DNA from: Rhizobium sp. RU33A
Lineage (GTDB): Bacteria > Pseudomonadota > Alphaproteobacteria > Rhizobiales > Rhizobiaceae
Direction: 5' to 3'
Length of the DNA stretch: 64,000 nt
Assembly: GCF_900156055.1 (NCBI RefSeq)
Contig: NZ_FTMQ01000006.1
Coordinates: 124,001 to 188,000, forward strand
Shown piece after piece: positions 25,608-35,168 of this stretch. The notes beneath the pieces were generated by a model. That model was not told the DNA's origin. It did no database searches and saw nothing but the letters and a program-made list of their open reading frames with translations. The position numbers and the translations under genes were made by a program. Numbering within the stretch: the first letter of the stretch is position 1; every line of letters starts with the position of its first letter.

Positions 25608-27830
25608 ATGACCGTTTCCAACTCCCGTCCCATCACCGCAGAATTGATCGCAAGCCACGGCCTGAAGCCGGACGAATACGATCGCATCCTGAACCTGATC
25701 GGACGCGAGCCGACCTTCACCGAGCTCGGGATCTTCTCGGCAATGTGGAACGAGCACTGCTCCTACAAGTCTTCAAAGAAGTGGCTGAAGACGCTGCCGA
25801 CCAAGGGTGCGCGTGTCATCCAGGGGCCGGGCGAAAATGCCGGTGTCGTCGATATCGATGACGGCGACGTGGTCGTATTCAAGATGGAGAGCCATAACCA
25901 TCCGTCTTACATCGAACCCTATCAGGGCGCGGCAACCGGCGTTGGCGGCATCCTTCGCGACGTCTTCACCATGGGCGCCCGTCCGGTCGCCGCCATGAAC
26001 GCGCTGCGCTTCGGCGCGCCCGATCACCCCAAGACCAAGCATCTGGTCGCCGGCGTTGTCGCCGGTGTCGGCGGTTACGGCAACTCCTTCGGCGTGCCGA
26101 CCGTTGGCGGCGAAGTCGAATTCGACGCACGCTACAACGGCAATATTCTGGTCAATGCCTTTGCAGCCGGCCTCGCCAAGGCCGACGGCATTTTCCTGTC
26201 GGAAGCCAAGGGCGTCGGCCTTCCCGTTGTCTATCTGGGTGCCAAGACCGGTCGCGATGGCGTCGGTGGTGCGACCATGGCATCGGCCGAATTCGACGAG
26301 TCGATCGAGGAAAAGCGCCCGACCGTTCAGGTGGGCGACCCCTTCACCGAAAAATGCCTGCTCGAGGCCTGCCTTGAGCTGATGAAGACCGGCGCGGTCA
26401 TCGCCATCCAGGACATGGGTGCCGCCGGCCTAACCTGTTCGGCCGTTGAAATGGGCGCCAAGGGCGACCTCGGCATCGAGCTGCATCTCGACAAGGTGCC
26501 GGTGCGCGAAGAGCGCATGACGGCTTACGAAATGATGCTGTCGGAAAGCCAGGAGCGTATGCTCATGGTGCTCGAGCCCTCCAAGGAAGAGGTCGCCAAG
26601 GCGATCTTCGTCAAATGGGGCCTCGACTTCGCGATCGTCGGCTACACCACAGACGACCTGCGTTTCCGCGTCATCCATCAGGGCGAAGAAGTCGCCAACC
26701 TCCCGATCAAGCAGCTCGGCGACGAAGCCCCGGAATACGACCGTCCCTGGATCGAGCCCAAGACCCCTGCGCCTCTTGCCGAAAACGACATCCCGGCTGG
26801 TGACGTCGCAGACGCGCTGCTGAAGCTGGTTGGCTCGGCCAACAACTCCTCGCGCCGCTGGGTCTATGAGCAGTATGACACGCTGATCCAGGGCAATTCG
26901 CTGCAGCTTCCGGGCGGCGATGCCGGCGTCATCCGCGTCGAAGGCCATGCCTCCAAGGCGCTCGCCTTCTCCTCTGACGTCACCCCGCGTTACGTAGAGG
27001 CCGACCCGTTTGAAGGCGGCAAGCAGGCGGTGGCCGAATGCTGGCGCAACATCACTGCGACCGGTGCGCTTCCGCTCGCCGCGACCGACAACCTGAACTT
27101 CGGCAATCCCGAGCGCCCCGAGATCATGGGTCAGCTCGTATTCGCCATCAAGGGCATCGGCGAAGCCTGCAAGGCACTCTACTTCCCGATCGTCTCGGGC
27201 AATGTCTCGCTCTACAACGAAACAAATGGACAGGGCATCCTGCCGACCCCGACCATTGCCGGCGTTGGCCTGATGAAGGACTGGAAGAAGATGGCCCGCA
27301 TCCGCTTTGCGGCTCAGGGCGAAGCCATCCTGCTGGCCGGCGCGCCGTCCGGCTGGGGCACGCATCTTGGCCAGTCGGTGTATCTGCGCGACATCCATGG
27401 CCGCACCGATGGTCCGGCCCCGCATGTCGATCTCGCGCATGAAAAGAAGGTCGGCGACTTCGTTCGCGGCCTGATCCAGGATGGGCTCGCGACCGCCGTG
27501 CACGATTGCTCGTCGGGCGGCCTGGCGCTTGCCGTTGCTGAAATGGCCATGGCCTCCGGCATCGGCGCGCATGTCAACGCCCTGAACGATGCGAACCCGA
27601 TCGCCGTTTTCTATGGCGAAGACCAGGGCCGCTACGTCCTGACCGTCACCGAAGACAATGTCGATCAGGTCCAGGTCCGCGCCGAAGCCGCAGGCGTCTT
27701 CTGCCCGTGGATCGGCCGCACCGGTGGTTCGAACGTGGTTCTGGGCGAAGCCCGCCCGGTTGCGGTTGAAGACCTCAAGACGGCTCACGAGGCGTGGTTC
27801 CCCGCCCTCATGGACGGCGAACTCCCCTGA
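25608..27830 (+). CDS. purL: Phosphoribosylformylglycinamidine synthase subunit PurL
   Basis: ATP-dependent synthetase subunit of FGAM synthase, 740 residues, the usual size of the small PurL form that needs PurS and PurQ. Conserved blocks: [12 protein letters not shown] near residue 45, [22 protein letters not shown] near 90 (metal and ATP binding), and GNVSLYNET near 535. ATG 25608 begins the conserved N terminus; the open frame extends upstream to 25548 without a plausible start. Separated from purQ by three unrelated genes. Confidence 0.97.
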   Translation: MTVSNSRPITAELIASHGLKPDEYDRILNLIGREPTFTELGIFSAMWNEHCSYKSSKKWLKTLPTKGARVIQGPGENAGVVDIDDGDVVVFKMESHNHPSYIEPYQGAATGVGGILRDVFTMGARPVAAMNALRFGAPDHPKTKHLVAGVVAGVGGYGNSFGVPTVGGEVEFDARYNGNILVNAFAAGLAKADGIFLSEAKGVGLPVVYLGAKTGRDGVGGATMASAEFDESIEEKRPTVQVGDPFTEKCLLEACLELMKTGAVIAIQDMGAAGLTCSAVEMGAKGDLGIELHLDKVPVREERMTAYEMMLSESQERMLMVLEPSKEEVAKAIFVKWGLDFAIVGYTTDDLRFRVIHQGEEVANLPIKQLGDEAPEYDRPWIEPKTPAPLAENDIPAGDVADALLKLVGSANNSSRRWVYEQYDTLIQGNSLQLPGGDAGVIRVEGHASKALAFSSDVTPRYVEADPFEGGKQAVAECWRNITATGALPLAATDNLNFGNPERPEIMGQLVFAIKGIGEACKALYFPIVSGNVSLYNETNGQGILPTPTIAGVGLMKDWKKMARIRFAAQGEAILLAGAPSGWGTHLGQSVYLRDIHGRTDGPAPHVDLAHEKKVGDFVRGLIQDGLATAVHDCSSGGLALAVAEMAMASGIGAHVNALNDANPIAVFYGEDQGRYVLTVTEDNVDQVQVRAEAAGVFCPWIGRTGGSNVVLGEARPVAVEDLKTAHEAWFPALMDGELP

Positions 27831-27856
27831 GGCGTTCGATCACATGCCTGTGGAGC

Positions 27857-27881
27857 ATGGGGTAGGCGCTGCCTGCCCCAT
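27857..27881. terminator. Hairpin between purL and bolA
   Basis: ATGGGGTAGGC (27857-27867) pairs with GCCTGCCCCAT (27871-27881) over 11 bp including one G-U, with a 3-base loop. No U-run follows. It may be a weak terminator or a 3'-end stabiliser of purL mRNA. Confidence 0.4.
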
Positions 27882-27944
27882 TGAATCGCTTCTGCGAATG
27901 CACGATAGTTCTCGCATAGCTGATTTGCATGAGGGATCCATTAC

Positions 27945-28178
27945 ATGCCGATGAAACCAGGCGACATCGAAGACATGATCAAGGCCGGCATTCCGGGAGC
28001 GAAGGTCGTTATCCGCGACCTCGCCGGGGACGGAGATCACTATGCCGCCGAGGTCGTCGCCGAAGCCTTCCGGGGCAAGAGCCGCGTCCAGCAGCACCAG
28101 ATGGTCTACGACGCCTTGAAGGGCAATATGGGCGGAGTGTTGCATGCGCTGGCATTGCAGACGAGCATCCCTGACTGA
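27945..28178 (+). CDS. bolA: BolA family protein
   Basis: 77-residue single-domain BolA/IbaG-type protein. Signature GDHYAAEVVAEAFRGKSRVQQHQMVYDALK shows the conserved histidines and the helix-turn-helix-like part. BolA proteins form 2Fe-2S-bridged heterodimers with monothiol glutaredoxins; such a glutaredoxin is encoded 1.7 kb downstream. Which BolA subtype this is cannot be fixed from sequence alone. Confidence 0.92.
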   Translation: MPMKPGDIEDMIKAGIPGAKVVIRDLAGDGDHYAAEVVAEAFRGKSRVQQHQMVYDALKGNMGGVLHALALQTSIPD

Positions 28179-28206
28179 TTGAGCAGACCAGATCGCTAGA
28201 CTGTCG

Positions 28207-28237
28207 AAGGCCTGCCACACCAGTGGCGGGCCTTTAT
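28207..28237 (+). terminator. Terminator after bolA
   Basis: AAGGCCTGCCAC (28207-28218) and GTGGCGGGCCTT (28223-28234) form a 12-bp stem with one G-U pair and a 4-base loop, followed by TATCTTT. It overlaps the stop codon of the convergent hydrolase gene. Confidence 0.7.
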
Positions 28238-29391
28238 CTTTGTGTGGCCTGAAGCTTCGGTGCCGTCGCCGATTCCAGCGCTTCGAACGAACGCGCCGGC
28301 AACGGCCCCGCCGTCATCAGCGTGAAGTCGAAACCGCTCGGCTGATCGGGTCCGAGCACATATTGCCGGTGCATTCTCAAGAAGTCGCGGCGGTTCTTCT
28401 GATAGCGCTCCGCAGACAGCGCATGTTTGAAGCGGACAAAGACGAGCTTGGGCTGCGGCGCGTCCGCATGTCCCGACAGCGCCACGGTGTGGCATTTGTA
28501 GAGATGGATCGGATCGGTGAGACACTGGATATCGAACCAGTCGACGGATGGATGACGCGCGAGCGCACCGATCCGCTGCCTGAGCAGGGATGCAGACGAC
28601 AACAGGCTGCACTGCAAGGCGGCACCGCCTAGGGTGACGAAGACGAGCCGTCGTCCCTTGAGCGCGTCCGGTGATGTCTCGAGAAGCCGGCCAACAACGG
28701 AGATCGCGAAGTTCGCACCCATGCTGTGCGAAGTGACCAGAATCTCGTCGGCAGAACCTTCCAAGGCCGACCCCACCTCGCCTGCTGCCCGCTCTATGAA
28801 GGCATCCACCTCTCGCCGATTTTCGGCGACGGCGACGGCGAGGCGCCAATCGGCAAGCAGATGCAGGACGTGGTACCGGTCCGAGAACGGAATGACCCCA
28901 TGGCGGAAGACGAGGTAGCCGGCAGGCAGTGCCAGCAGGAACCACAAGGAGGAGAGTTCGAAGGTGGAGGGAATGGCCGCGATGTTCACCGCAAGCGCGA
29001 GGCCTGCGGCGACGAACAGGAAGGGGAAAAGAAAGAACAGACCAAAGCGCCAGGCATTACGGAAATAGCGCCAGGCACCGCCCTGCCTGACCACGTCGAA
29101 GCCCGCCTTGAAGCCTTTCGCAATCTGCATCCAGAGCGGCTCTGCCCGCATGGCCGCAATCAAGTCATTGTGGTCGAAGACATGGATCTGTGATCGCGTC
29201 GCCCAGCCCTCGCCATACGCATCCACCGAAAAATGTGCGCCCTGCGCATCGTGCAGGAGGTCATCGACTTTGAACTGCGCCTGCCAGACGGCCGAGGCTT
29301 GCGCTGCCGAACGCTTGTATCGCTGTCGATGGGCTTCGGCGTCGAGGGGTTCGAAGCCCGGGAAATGCAGCACGATGCGGCTTTGGATCAT
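28234..29391 (-). CDS. Membrane-anchored serine-hydrolase-like protein (paralog A)
   Basis: Protein of about 385 residues of unknown function. Two membrane segments (about 115-137 and 148-166) separate an N-terminal cytoplasmic-like part (begins IVLHFPGFEP) from an alpha/beta-hydrolase-like part with a nucleophile elbow SHSMG (S223), followed 68 residues later by LTDPIHLYKC (291-300). It is a full-length paralog of the gene at 33787-34992, with the same order and the same 68-residue spacing. The elbow's first position is Ser rather than Gly, still compatible with catalysis. Start is uncertain: ATG 29391 or GTG 29403, neither with a strong ribosome-binding site. Confidence 0.7.
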   Translation of the reverse strand: MIQSRIVLHFPGFEPLDAEAHRQRYKRSAAQASAVWQAQFKVDDLLHDAQGAHFSVDAYGEGWATRSQIHVFDHNDLIAAMRAEPLWMQIAKGFKAGFDVVRQGGAWRYFRNAWRFGLFFLFPFLFVAAGLALAVNIAAIPSTFELSSLWFLLALPAGYLVFRHGVIPFSDRYHVLHLLADWRLAVAVAENRREVDAFIERAAGEVGSALEGSADEILVTSHSMGANFAISVVGRLLETSPDALKGRRLVFVTLGGAALQCSLLSSASLLRQRIGALARHPSVDWFDIQCLTDPIHLYKCHTVALSGHADAPQPKLVFVRFKHALSAERYQKNRRDFLRMHRQYVLGPDQPSGFDFTLMTAGPLPARSFEALESATAPKLQATQR

Positions 29392-29513
29392 TGAGACGGT
29401 CACTTCATAGACGGCAGGCCGCCGCAGGTGGCGCTTGCTAGACGAGAATTGCGCTGATTTAAAGAGTGGAGAGAACAAAAACCCGCTGAATTCGAGGGCG
29501 TGGGGGAGTAAAG

Positions 29514-29744
29514 ATGGCGGATCTGATCGGCAACATCATCAAGGACGTCGTAGAGGGCGTGCTGAAGGAGATACTCAAGAAGTCGACCCGCAAGGGCACC
29601 ACCCGTCGGCGCAAGCGCCAGGCGCGCTCCGCGACCACGGGCCGTTATGTCCGCAAGACGACGAAACGTGTCAAAGCCCCTGCCCGGAAACAAGTCAGCC
29701 GTCGCCGCACGGCGGCCAAGCGCAGCCGCCAGCGCAGCCGTTAA
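29514..29744 (+). CDS. Small, highly basic protein
   Basis: 76-residue protein of unknown function. The first 22 residues form an amphipathic helix (LIGNIIKDVVEGVLKEIL); the rest is very rich in Arg and Lys, with KKSTRKGTTRRRKRQ and a C-terminal RRRTAAKRSRQRSR. Such a tail suggests nucleic-acid or membrane-surface binding, but this is inference. GGGGGAG precedes the ATG. It lies between the divergent hydrolase and grxD. Confidence 0.6.
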   Translation: MADLIGNIIKDVVEGVLKEILKKSTRKGTTRRRKRQARSATTGRYVRKTTKRVKAPARKQVSRRRTAAKRSRQRSR

Positions 29745-29851
29745 TTCCGGCGCTGTCGCAAAGTCGCCACTGGCAAAAGTAAAACCGTATTGCTATTTCT
29801 ATGACAGATCGAAGCTGCCGCCTTGAACGGCATGTGAAAAGGAAGAATGCC

Positions 29852-30184
<333 letters not shown>

Positions 30185-30221
30185 CAACATCAGCCGCAAG
30201 GCTTCAAAAAATCTCCAGGCG

Positions 30222-30252
30222 ATGAAGGCGTTGTCCCAAGCAACGCCTTCAT
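30222..30252. repeat. Perfect 12-bp inverted repeat between grxD and the MFS gene
   Basis: ATGAAGGCGTTG (30222-30233) and CAACGCCTTCAT (30241-30252) flank a 7-base loop. No U-tract follows; the MFS start codon is 21 bases away. It could be a weak terminator, a processing site or a leader element of the exporter gene. Confidence 0.55.
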
Positions 30253-30273
30253 GCCGTTCTAAGGTCATTATTC

Positions 30274-31521
30274 ATGTCAGATTCATTACAGTCCCCTCCC
30301 AAGACACTTGGGGGAATGGGACGTGCCGAATTCATCGCGCTGATGGCATTCCTTATGGCGCTCAACGCGCTTGCCATCGACATCATGCTGCCGGGTCTCC
30401 AGGAAATTGGCGCCGCTCTGAATGTCGAAAACGAAAACCATCGCCAGTATGTCGTTTCCGCCTATCTGATCGGCTTCGGCTTCGCCCAGCTCTTCTATGG
30501 CCCGATCGCCGACCGCTTTGGGCGGCGCATTCCAATGATCATTGGCCTGGCGATCTACGTCGTATCGTCGCTCGCCGTCGTCTTTGTGCCCTCCTTCGAA
30601 TCATTGCTGATCCTGCGCTTCATCCAGGGCATCGGCTCGGCCGCAACCCGCGTCATCACGGTCTCGATTGTCCGTGACGTCTTCGGTGGCCGCCAGATGG
30701 CAGAAGTCATGTCGCTGATCATGATGGTCTTCATGGTCATTCCGGTCGTAGCCCCCGGCACTGGCCAGGTGATCATGCTCTTCGGCGACTGGCACTGGAT
30801 CTTCGTCTTCATGGCGGTGATTGCGGTGATCGTCGGCGTGTGGATGTATGTCCGCCTGCCGGAGACGCTTGCACCCGCAGATGTCCGTCCCTTCACCGTG
30901 AAGGTGATCTACGACGGCTTCCGCATCGTCCTTACCGACCGTGTGGCGCTATGTTACACCATCGCCAGCACCTTCATATTCGGCGCGCTGTTCGGCTTCA
31001 TCAATTCCGCTCAGCAGATCTATGTCGGCATCTACGAGCTCGGCGTCTGGTTCCCGGTCGCCTTCGCGGCAGTGGCCCTGTTCATGGCGCTGTCGTCCTT
31101 CGTCAATGCCAAGCTGGTCGGCCGCTTCGGAATGCGCAAGCTCTCGCATGGCTCGTTGCTCGGCTTCATCGCGATCAACCTGATCTGGCTGGTGGTGCAG
31201 GTTCTCGGGCCCCAGCCGATGCCGTTCTTCCTGTTCATCACCTTCTTCTCGCTGGCGATGTTCCAGTTCGGCTGGATCGGTTCGAACTTCAACTCGCTGG
31301 CCATGGAACCCTTGGGCCATGTCGCAGGCACAGCGTCTTCGGTTCTCGGCTTCATGGGCACGATCGGCGGTTCGGTCATCGGCGCGGCCATCGGCCAGGC
31401 TTTCGATGGCACCGCACTACCGATGGTGGCTGGCTTCTTTGTCGTTTCGGTCATCGGCCTGATCTTCGTGCTGATCGGCGAGAAGGGCCGCCTGTTCCAG
31501 GCCCAGAACAAGCAGGTCTGA
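30274..31521 (+). CDS. MFS transporter, Bcr/CflA drug-resistance family
   Basis: Inner-membrane exporter of 415 residues with 12 predicted membrane segments. Motif A is seen as GPIADRFGRRIPMI near residues 75-88, and the N terminus (EFIALMAFLMALNALAIDIMLPGL) is typical of Bcr/CflA proton-coupled multidrug exporters. Substrate unknown. Preceded by a 12-bp hairpin and followed by a strong terminator, so it is a single-gene unit. Confidence 0.9.
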   Translation: MSDSLQSPPKTLGGMGRAEFIALMAFLMALNALAIDIMLPGLQEIGAALNVENENHRQYVVSAYLIGFGFAQLFYGPIADRFGRRIPMIIGLAIYVVSSLAVVFVPSFESLLILRFIQGIGSAATRVITVSIVRDVFGGRQMAEVMSLIMMVFMVIPVVAPGTGQVIMLFGDWHWIFVFMAVIAVIVGVWMYVRLPETLAPADVRPFTVKVIYDGFRIVLTDRVALCYTIASTFIFGALFGFINSAQQIYVGIYELGVWFPVAFAAVALFMALSSFVNAKLVGRFGMRKLSHGSLLGFIAINLIWLVVQVLGPQPMPFFLFITFFSLAMFQFGWIGSNFNSLAMEPLGHVAGTASSVLGFMGTIGGSVIGAAIGQAFDGTALPMVAGFFVVSVIGLIFVLIGEKGRLFQAQNKQV

Positions 31522-31545
31522 TCCGACACACTCGCTTAAAATGCG

Positions 31546-31573
31546 AAAGGCCCGGTCATCGCCGGGCCTTTTT
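31546..31573. terminator. Terminator between the MFS gene and the inositol monophosphatase gene
   Basis: AAAGGCCCGG (31546-31555) / CCGGGCCTTT (31562-31571), 10-bp stem with 6-base loop and five Ts on the plus strand. On the minus strand the tail is weaker, so it serves mainly the MFS gene. Confidence 0.85.
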
Positions 31574-31578
31574 CCTGA

Positions 31579-32406
31579 TCAGTCGACGGTGAAGATGCGT
31601 TCGCGCAACTCCTGCCAGGCGTCGGCATCGGAGGCCACGAGCAGTCCGCCCGACGTATGATGCGGCAGATAAGGCGAACCATCGGAGCGCGCGACGTGTG
31701 CGCCCGCTTCCTGCATCATCAGCGCGCCTGCCAGGTGGTCCCAGGGCATCAGCTTGTTGTACATCGCAAAATCCATGTGCCCCTGGCCGAGCAGCCGGTA
31801 TTCATGGGCGGCACAGCGATAGCTGGTGAACAGCCGGACCTCGGCGAGATTGGAGAGGATCTTTCGCCGGGTCTCGATGTCGAAGAAACCGGTATTGGCG
31901 ATCCCGATCATCTGTTCGAGCGGGCCGCTGGGCCGCACCTGCATCTGCTCCTGGCTGCCATCCGGCCGATAGATCCAGGCACCCGAGCCCTTCTCCACCA
32001 GCGCCCAGTCGTTACCGATCGGGTCGTAGATGACGCCACCAATGGTTTCGCCCTTGGACACCACGGCGAGGATCATGCCAAACAGCGTGAGCCCCGATGC
32101 GAAGTTGAAGGTCCCGTCGATCGGATCGACCACGACGGCTAGTTCAGCACCCTTCAGACGATCGAGAAGCGCCGGATCGGCCGCGACCGATTCCTCGCCG
32201 ACGAACAGAGCATCGGGCATGATGGCCTCGATCCCCTTCCGAATGACACGCTCGGCGGCCTCGTCTGCTTCCGTCACAAGGTCGATCGCTTCGGTCTTCA
32301 TCCTGACATCACCGTCGCCGAGATTGCGGAAGCGCGGCAGGATCTCTTCGACGGCAGCCTGCTGCAAAAGATTGGCAAGGGCGGCAATATCGATGGTCGC
32401 GGTCAT
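31579..32406 (-). CDS. Inositol monophosphatase family protein
   Basis: Metal-dependent phosphatase of 275 residues. The motif DPIDGT is near residue 92-97, the upstream EE pair (GEES) near 70 and the second metal motif WDHLAG near 220. Substrates in the family include inositol phosphate, histidinol phosphate and PAP; no neighbour settles the choice. The gene is monocistronic. Confidence 0.9.
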   Translation of the reverse strand: MTATIDIAALANLLQQAAVEEILPRFRNLGDGDVRMKTEAIDLVTEADEAAERVIRKGIEAIMPDALFVGEESVAADPALLDRLKGAELAVVVDPIDGTFNFASGLTLFGMILAVVSKGETIGGVIYDPIGNDWALVEKGSGAWIYRPDGSQEQMQVRPSGPLEQMIGIANTGFFDIETRRKILSNLAEVRLFTSYRCAAHEYRLLGQGHMDFAMYNKLMPWDHLAGALMMQEAGAHVARSDGSPYLPHHTSGGLLVASDADAWQELRERIFTVD

Positions 32407-32585
32407 GAGTGGCCTTTCTGATCCGTGAAAGAGAGGCGCGAAATCTGGCGCCGTCCGGGATGCGCCCGTTCTAGCCTGTCGACAATGGCGAAGTACAGGG
32501 CCGATGGCCCGGCATGTCGGTTGTCAGGCTCGTCAAATCATGCATGAATCCGAAAGCACTCCATTTTCGAGGATGTCCTTCCGAC

Positions 32586-33203
32586 ATGATTTCCAGGCGC
32601 GCCCTCCTCTCCCAGGCATCCCTTTTTCTTGCAGCCTCCATCCTGCCCGCCGAGGCGGCAAAGCCCCGAAGGCCGAAGCCCCCGAACGGCCAGGTCTATC
32701 TATTTCGCGGATTTGCCGATATTTTCTCGACGGGCCTGAATACCCTGGGGCAGCAGCTGAAGGCGGATGGCGTCAACGCGCAGGTGATGTCTCTCCCGAA
32801 TGCTCAGACCTTTGCCCGCAGGATTGCCGAGCGCTACCGCGCCTCGAAGGATGCCCGCCCGATCGTGCTGGTCGGGCATTCGCTCGGCGCCGACATGACC
32901 TTTTCGGTGGCACGCGCCTTGCAGCCAATGAAGATTCCGGTCGCTCTGATCTTGAGCTTCGATCCGACCGGCAAAGGGCCGGTGCCGGCCAACGTCAGGA
33001 AGACGCTGAACTTCTACACCGGTGGCGAAAACCTGTGGTCACCCGTCCTGCCCGCGCCCGGCTTCAAAGGCGAACTCGCCAACATCAACCTGCGTCAGGG
33101 CGAAACGGCGATCAGCGGCATCGGCCATTTCAACATCGACAAGAACCCGAAGCTGCACGAGCGGTCGATCAAGGAAATCAAGCAGGCTCTTCGTCGTCGC
33201 TGA
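32586..33203 (+). CDS. Exported alpha/beta-hydrolase-like protein
   Basis: 205-residue protein with an N-terminal signal that has a twin-arginine look (SRRALLSQASLFLAASIL). The mature part has the lipase-like elbow GHSLGAD near residue 101 and FDPTGKG further on; the C-terminal histidine may be in GIGHFNID. Substrate unknown. ATG 32586 is chosen because it begins the signal peptide; upstream in-frame ATGs at 32514 and 32544 are possible. Its stop is 5 bases from the convergent methyltransferase gene. Confidence 0.7.
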   Translation: MISRRALLSQASLFLAASILPAEAAKPRRPKPPNGQVYLFRGFADIFSTGLNTLGQQLKADGVNAQVMSLPNAQTFARRIAERYRASKDARPIVLVGHSLGADMTFSVARALQPMKIPVALILSFDPTGKGPVPANVRKTLNFYTGGENLWSPVLPAPGFKGELANINLRQGETAISGIGHFNIDKNPKLHERSIKEIKQALRRR

Positions 33204-33208
33204 GACGC

Positions 33209-33790
33209 TCAGAACATGCCGGGAACCAGCCGCTTGGTGCGGGCGCAATAGGCGTCGTATTCGGCGCCGAAGGTCTCGCGCATCATTGCCTCTTCCCGTG
33301 ACTGACGCACGGCATAGAGGGCAAAGACAGCGACCAGTCCGGCAAAGCCTGCAATCCAGTTGGGGATGAGCAGCGCCTGGGTCACGCCCCAGAGCAGGAA
33401 GGACGCATACATCGGGTGACGCACATAAGCGTAGACACCGCCGGTGACCAGCTGATGTCCCTCGCGCACCTCAAGCGTCACCGACCAGTTCTTGCCGAGA
33501 TCCTTGTGGCTGCGGCGGAAGAGCCAGAGAAAGGCCATCCCGGAGAGCGTCCCGAGGACAATGGTCACAACCCCCTGCCCGCGATCAGCCAGTCCTCCAA
33601 GGACCTCCAGCCGCCAGAGAACCGGCATCACAACCAGACCGAACGTGCAGAAGACGAGCAGTGAAATGTCGAGCGGCGTGCGCTTGTCGATCGCCGTCTT
33701 CTGACGCCGCGCCCGGCGCATGGCCGGATAACGCATGCCGCACCAGGTCACCAGCATCAGGGCCCAGAGGATGAAGGAAATGCGGATCAT
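33209..33790 (-). CDS. Isoprenylcysteine carboxyl methyltransferase (ICMT/PEMT)-like membrane protein
   Basis: Integral membrane methyltransferase of 193 residues with about five membrane segments. The C-terminal SAM-binding region GGVYAYVRHPMYAS, followed by REEAMMRETFGAEYDAY, is the family hallmark. Bacterial members methylate unknown small molecules or lipids. It starts with a 4-base overlap (ATGA) with the hydrolase paralog B, so the two are translated together and may act on related substrates. Confidence 0.85.
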   Translation of the reverse strand: MIRISFILWALMLVTWCGMRYPAMRRARRQKTAIDKRTPLDISLLVFCTFGLVVMPVLWRLEVLGGLADRGQGVVTIVLGTLSGMAFLWLFRRSHKDLGKNWSVTLEVREGHQLVTGGVYAYVRHPMYASFLLWGVTQALLIPNWIAGFAGLVAVFALYAVRQSREEAMMRETFGAEYDAYCARTKRLVPGMF

Positions 33791-34992
33791 GAAGTCGCCT
33801 CTGTAGTCTCGCGTGCCTCTGCCGATAGCGGCAGCCTGTCGCCTCTTACGGCTTCGATAGGCCGGGTGCCACAGCAGATCATGAAGAAATCGTAGAAATA
33901 CGGGCGGCTATTGGCCGAAATAAACTGATAGTGAACGCGGAAGAAGTTCTTCTTCACGCGCCGATAGGTCTCCCGCTCCAGCATGTCGCGAATGCGCACC
34001 TGGAACTGTCGCGGGAACTGATCAGCCCGCTGATGTTTGAGACCAGCCCGGGCATAAGGATCGCATTTGTAGAAGTTGATGATGTCGGTCAGCGCCTGGA
34101 ACTCGGTCCAGCGAATGCCGGGATGACGGGAAAGCGCCTCCAGTCGCGATCGTGCGCGCGCGGCCGCCGGATGCAGCGCAACCTTGAGCGATGTCGAGCC
34201 GACAGTGACCAGCTGGAAGTCGATGGGCCTGCCCTCAGCCACCAGCCTCTCGGCCAGTTGGTGAGCGACGTCGAGGATAAGAGCACCACCTGTGGAGTGC
34301 CCGACAAGCAGGACTTCGTCATAGGCCGATTGCGCTATGCGCTGCGAAATCAACGCGGCCCAGGCGTCGATCCGCTGATCCATGCTGGGGCGCCGGCAAT
34401 GGAGGTGCTCGCGGCTGAACGACCAGAGATCCATAAGATGGTAGACGAAATAGCGTTGGCCAACAGAGCGACCGAGAGCATAGATGACAGCAAGGCCGGC
34501 AAGTGCCGGCAGAAGCGGGCCACCGGGAAGCCCAATCCAGTGCACGAGACGATAGGCGATCGTACCGGACCAGGCGAACAGCCCCAGCATGACGAGGGGA
34601 TAGAGAAAATAGAGTGCGAAGCGCCAATTGGTGGCAAAGAAGCGGAACATCGTGCCGGAGACAACATAGTCGAAGAAGGCAAGCAGATAGGCCGCAAGGC
34701 GAACGACAAAGGGCCGTGCCCCATCATGCTTGACGATGTCGTCGAAACTCAAAAAAGTGATGTCGGATCGACACACACCGTCGGGGCTCCGATAATCGGC
34801 CACCCCAGTCATCGCCATGGTGCTGTTAGCCTCGACCGGTTCGCCGAGCTTGGCTTCGACCGACCAGCACTTGCAGAAGCGCTCCATTTCGCGGCCGATA
34901 CGCCGAAAAAAGCCGGCAGCATCGTTGCGTTCATATCCTCCGACGAGAAAGACGGCACGTCTCGACACCGAAGGCTGAGCGACCTCAGACAT
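33787..34992 (-). CDS. Membrane-anchored serine-hydrolase-like protein (paralog B)
   Basis: 401-residue paralog of the protein at 28234-29391. The N terminus (AVFLVGGYERNDAAGFFRR) aligns with its IVLHFPGFEP region; two membrane segments are at about 126-146 and 158-174. The nucleophile elbow GHSTG has S233, and LTDIINFYKC follows at 301-310, the same 68-residue spacing as in paralog A. The C-terminal third shares FxRVHYQF and a hydrophobic YDFFM stretch. Function unknown. ATG 34992 follows GGGAGTAGGA. Translationally coupled to the ICMT-like gene. Confidence 0.75.
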   Translation of the reverse strand: MSEVAQPSVSRRAVFLVGGYERNDAAGFFRRIGREMERFCKCWSVEAKLGEPVEANSTMAMTGVADYRSPDGVCRSDITFLSFDDIVKHDGARPFVVRLAAYLLAFFDYVVSGTMFRFFATNWRFALYFLYPLVMLGLFAWSGTIAYRLVHWIGLPGGPLLPALAGLAVIYALGRSVGQRYFVYHLMDLWSFSREHLHCRRPSMDQRIDAWAALISQRIAQSAYDEVLLVGHSTGGALILDVAHQLAERLVAEGRPIDFQLVTVGSTSLKVALHPAAARARSRLEALSRHPGIRWTEFQALTDIINFYKCDPYARAGLKHQRADQFPRQFQVRIRDMLERETYRRVKKNFFRVHYQFISANSRPYFYDFFMICCGTRPIEAVRGDRLPLSAEARETTEATS

Positions 34993-35168
34993 TCCTACTC
35001 CCACACAATTCACGGGGCCCGGCAAATCGACATGCAGGACCCCTTATCCGAGCGCAATGTGCAAGAAGCCGATCGCACAGTCCAGCCTTGCGGCCCGATC
35101 TTGGCGCAATGCAGCAATTTTCCTGTGTCTTTACAAGCAAGCCTGCGGAAAACCGGGCAGACCGGGCT

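Noticed and set aside
26430..27788. 452-codon open frame opposite purL
   Set aside because: Antisense to conserved PurL blocks; no ribosome-binding site and no recognisable domain.
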